From Proteiniphilum sp. UBA4084 (lineage in GTDB: Bacteria; Bacteroidota; Bacteroidia; Bacteroidales; Dysgonomonadaceae), in contig DFYK01000052.1 in the NCBI GenBank assembly GCA_002383605.1, positions 11,172 through 19,778 of the forward strand: a DNA stretch of 8,607 nucleotides, in the 5' to 3' direction. Shown piece by piece: positions 7,642-8,607 of this stretch (positions are counted from its first letter, which is position 1; every line of letters begins with the position of its first letter). Under the pieces are notes generated by a model. The model searched no databases. It saw only the letters and a list, made by a program, of their open reading frames with translations, and was not told where the DNA came from. Position numbers and translations under genes: made by a program.

Positions 7642-7734
7642 AGGGTGTATGTGTGCGGTGGTGAAGCGGTGTGGAGGGAAACGGAATACGGCTGCAACCA
7701 CATGGCTTTGTGTGTGAGAAAAGACATATACCCT
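7642..7734 (+). repeat. Long-range 11-bp stem enclosing repeat copy 1
   Basis: AGGGTGTATGT (7642-7652) pairs with ACATATACCCT (7724-7734) over 11 positions with one G-U wobble on the plus strand. Inside it, GTGTGG (7669-7674) pairs with CCACAT (7698-7703). Confidence 0.6.
7661..7706 (+). repeat. Diverged repeat, copy 1
   Basis: This copy runs from AAGCGGTGTGGAG to ACGGCTGCAACCACATGG. The same blocks occur in the same order in copy 2 at 7797-7864, about 136 bases downstream, so the two look like a decayed tandem duplication. Confidence 0.6.
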
Positions 7735-7778
7735 GTAAGTGAAATGAGTGGAATGGAACGAAATGAGCGAATGAATGA

Positions 7779-7875
7779 CAGCTCTTGCATGCGGTTGGCA
7801 AAGCGGTGTGAAGCATGAAATGAAACTTGTGGAATGAAAGCAAACACGGCTATGCCAACATGGGAAAGTGAGCTG
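7779..7875 (+). repeat. Nested hairpin enclosing repeat copy 2
   Basis: Two perfect stems are nested: CAGCTC (7779-7784) with GAGCTG (7870-7875), and GTTGGCA (7794-7800) with TGCCAAC (7853-7859). They are separated by nearly equal internal loops of 9 and 10 bases. Confidence 0.65.
7797..7864 (+). repeat. Diverged repeat, copy 2
   Basis: AAGCGGTGTGAAG at 7801 and ACGGCTATGCCAACATGG at 7846-7863 match the two ends of copy 1. A purine-rich insert of GAAATGAAAC type lies between them. Confidence 0.6.
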
Positions 7876-7931
7876 CAAAAAATGTGACAAACCATAACAG
7901 CACGAGCGACCGCAGGCGAGCATAACTCTAA

Positions 7932-7999
7932 GTGGCGGCTGCCCCCAACTTACAAATAAAATAAAACCCTATTGGGGTTTTGGGGGCAGAAGTAGCCAC
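7932..7999 (+). repeat. Large GC-rich hairpin with inner hairpin
   Basis: GTGGC (7932-7936) pairs with GCCAC (7995-7999), CTGCCCCCA (7939-7947) with TGGGGGCAG (7981-7989), and, near the tip, AAAACCC (7963-7969) with GGGTTTT (7975-7981). The two inner stems share T7981, so one pair must give way. No T tract follows on either strand, so it is not an ordinary terminator. Confidence 0.75.
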
Positions 8000-8056
8000 G
8001 ACTGAGGAATGACAGAACGTGGTGAACAAAACAAGCTAACACGCCATGACGAGCAC

Positions 8057-8091
8057 CTACCGGAGCGCAAGAGTGAGTGTGGAAGCGGTAG
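8057..8091 (+). repeat. Hairpin with GAGCGCAAGAGTGAGTGTGG loop
   Basis: CTACCG (8057-8062) pairs with CGGTAG (8086-8091) around a 23-base loop related to the core of unit A. The 3' arm ends in GTAGCCAC (8088-8095), the same eight bases that end the hairpin at 7932-7999. It overlaps the outermost arm of unit B, so the two are alternatives. Confidence 0.55.
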
Positions 8092-8176
8092 CCACAAGGG
8101 CAGCCGAAAAAATACTAGCTGAAGTGTAACGAAGTCTGGAGATTTTTTTCAGGCTGCTTGTTTACCCTTGGGGCTA
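8089..8176 (+). repeat. Hairpin unit B, with 34-base conserved core
   Basis: The stem is about 23 base pairs: TAGCC (8089-8093) with GGCTA (8172-8176), CAAGGG (8095-8100) with CCCTTG (8165-8170), CAGCC (8101-8105) with GGCTG (8152-8156), and GAAAAAA (8106-8112) with TTTTTTC (8144-8150). Eight bases (8157-8164) bulge on the 3' side, as in unit A. The core at 8111-8144 matches unit A at 28 of 34 positions. TTTGTGAACA (8181-8190) follows, as it does after unit A. Confidence 0.78.
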
Positions 8177-8309
8177 TGTTTTTGTGAACAAAGTGGCGGA
8201 ACGACGAAGACCGCTTTACCTGGTCAGTTTTGTGGGTGGATTTCCTCATTTCCTTAATTTCTCCATTTCCCATGAAGAAAAATTTTGGGAATTTATGAGT
8301 ATGAGATTT

Positions 8310-8607
8310 TCAATTAATCGAATCTGCATTACCTTTTTTGTATAAGGAATTATATTCCTCATCAATCTTCATTTTCTCGATTAAAAAATCAACCCATGCA
8401 TAAGTGTATCGATATTGTTCTGTCGGTTCATCGTAAATGCAGTATTGAGTTTTGGTGTTAAATGGGTTTGCATCGCCAGATAATGGTCTAACTTCATATT
8501 TTTTCCAACATCTGGTATGGGTGTCATTATTAAATTTGTCTTGTGGTTTTTTGTATTTAGTGACTTTTGGATTTCCCAAACCACGTTGAACCATCTCGAC
8601 TACTTTA
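8310..8607 (-). CDS. C-terminal part of an unidentified protein, cut by the window edge
   Basis: An open frame of 99 codons enters from the right edge and ends at 8310. A Met at 8594 could be a start, but the frame stays open to the edge (KVVE before that Met), so the gene is probably longer. The visible part holds the segment HTRCWKKYEVRPLSGDANPF, then TQYCIYDEPTEQYRYTYAWVDFLIEKM, and a charged tail. The aromatic-rich Y-x-Y-x-x-A-W-V-x-F-L-I stretch looks like a C-terminal helix. It reminds me of the C-terminal part of DUF3644 proteins, but this is an unverified memory and no function is claimed. The gene reads toward the hairpin-rich region. The stretch at 8231-8309 after its stop is AT-rich with repeated ATTTCC-like runs and no clear terminator. 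Confidence 0.6.
   Translation of the reverse strand, partial: KVVEMVQRGLGNPKVTKYKKPQDKFNNDTHTRCWKKYEVRPLSGDANPFNTKTQYCIYDEPTEQYRYTYAWVDFLIEKMKIDEEYNSLYKKGNADSIN

Larger units (their letters stand above)
7150..8230. other. Hairpin-rich, purine-skewed non-coding region; candidate structured RNA locus
   Basis: No credible protein gene occurs here. The plus strand is strongly purine-biased; for example 31 of 40 bases at 7741-7780 are purines. The region alternates perfect or near-perfect inverted repeats with purine-rich spacers of the GAATGAACGAAATGAG kind. Related motifs of the form GAAGCG...GTGTGGAG recur near 7211, 7511, 7664, 7801, 8062 and 8121. A stem at 7642-7734 holds a G-U pair that would be A-C on the other strand, which favours a plus-strand transcript. 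A Bacteroidetes-type promoter at 7260-7291 points rightward into the region. Alternatives are the non-coding end of a conjugative or mobilisable element, or a cluster of palindromic DNA sites for a recombinase or relaxase. I do not recognise a named RNA family. Confidence 0.6.

Noticed and set aside
7424..7717. 97-codon plus-strand frame
   Set aside because: It crosses several inverted repeats and the palindrome, and its translation is low-complexity (C, G, R, K rich) with no recognisable motif.
7379..7923. Three overlapping minus-strand open frames of 154-167 codons
   Set aside because: All three minus frames are open over the same stretch. The plus strand is purine-rich, so stop codons are rare on the minus strand. 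The translations are rich in H, S, F and P with no domain-like pattern, and they run through hairpins.
8141..8160. T-run in unit B as a simple intrinsic terminator
   Set aside because: The T-run is itself paired with the A-run at 8106-8112 inside the stem rather than following a completed hairpin, so an ordinary terminator is unlikely, though not excluded.
7150..8230. CRISPR array
   Set aside because: The repeats are diverged, irregularly spaced and of varying length, with no constant repeat and spacer sizes and no cas genes in the window.
7150..8230. Group II intron, retron or diversity-generating element
   Set aside because: No reverse transcriptase is encoded in the window and no group II domain V-like hairpin was recognised.
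8267..8291. TTCCCA/TGGGAA hairpin as terminator of the right-hand gene
   Set aside because: It has only six pairs around a 13-base loop and no T tract on the minus strand.

Overview
The window looks like chromosome of a Bacteroidetes species, most likely in the order Bacteroidales. The evidence is: a pair of secreted arabinan-type glycosidases; promoters of the Bacteroidetes form (TAnnTTTG at -7) rather than -35/-10 boxes; gene starts without Shine-Dalgarno sequences; and a gene of the Bacteroidetes-restricted DUF6266 type. The genus cannot be named from the sequence.

Positions 100-4526 hold two same-strand genes 56 bases apart. The first is a secreted beta-L-arabinofuranosidase of the GH127/GH146 (DUF1680) type and the second a secreted GH51 alpha-L-arabinofuranosidase. 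Their catalytic residues are all visible. Together they could strip beta- and alpha-linked L-arabinofuranose from plant polysaccharide or glycoprotein, so this is probably the end of a longer arabinose-utilisation locus to the left. A shared hairpin terminator (4590-4627) separates them from a convergent gene for mannose-1-phosphate guanylyltransferase (4645-5727, minus strand), a nucleotide-sugar housekeeping enzyme.

A tRNA-Leu(CAA) with its own promoter and terminator lies at 5974-6057. From there rightward the sequence changes character. A short direct repeat (GTCAAC, 11-base period) follows the tRNA terminator. A lone DUF6266 gene (6205-6846, minus strand) comes next, with its own promoter and terminator. 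About 1.4 kb without credible protein genes then follows, and the last gene is cut by the window edge (8310-8607, minus strand). This looks like an accessory island beside a tRNA gene, but no integrase and no second copy of the tRNA end are visible.

The most interesting part is 7150-8230. It is non-coding and has a strongly purine-biased plus strand. It is packed with nested hairpins and diverged repeats. Two roughly 100-base units, about 910 bases apart, share a 34-base core (28 of 34 identical). They carry different but still complementary flanking arms and the same overall architecture, including an 8-base bulge on the 3' side of the stem. A Bacteroidetes promoter lies just after the first unit and points into the region. 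The best reading is a large structured non-coding RNA locus, or a recombination or transfer site built from hairpins. I could not match it to a named family from memory.
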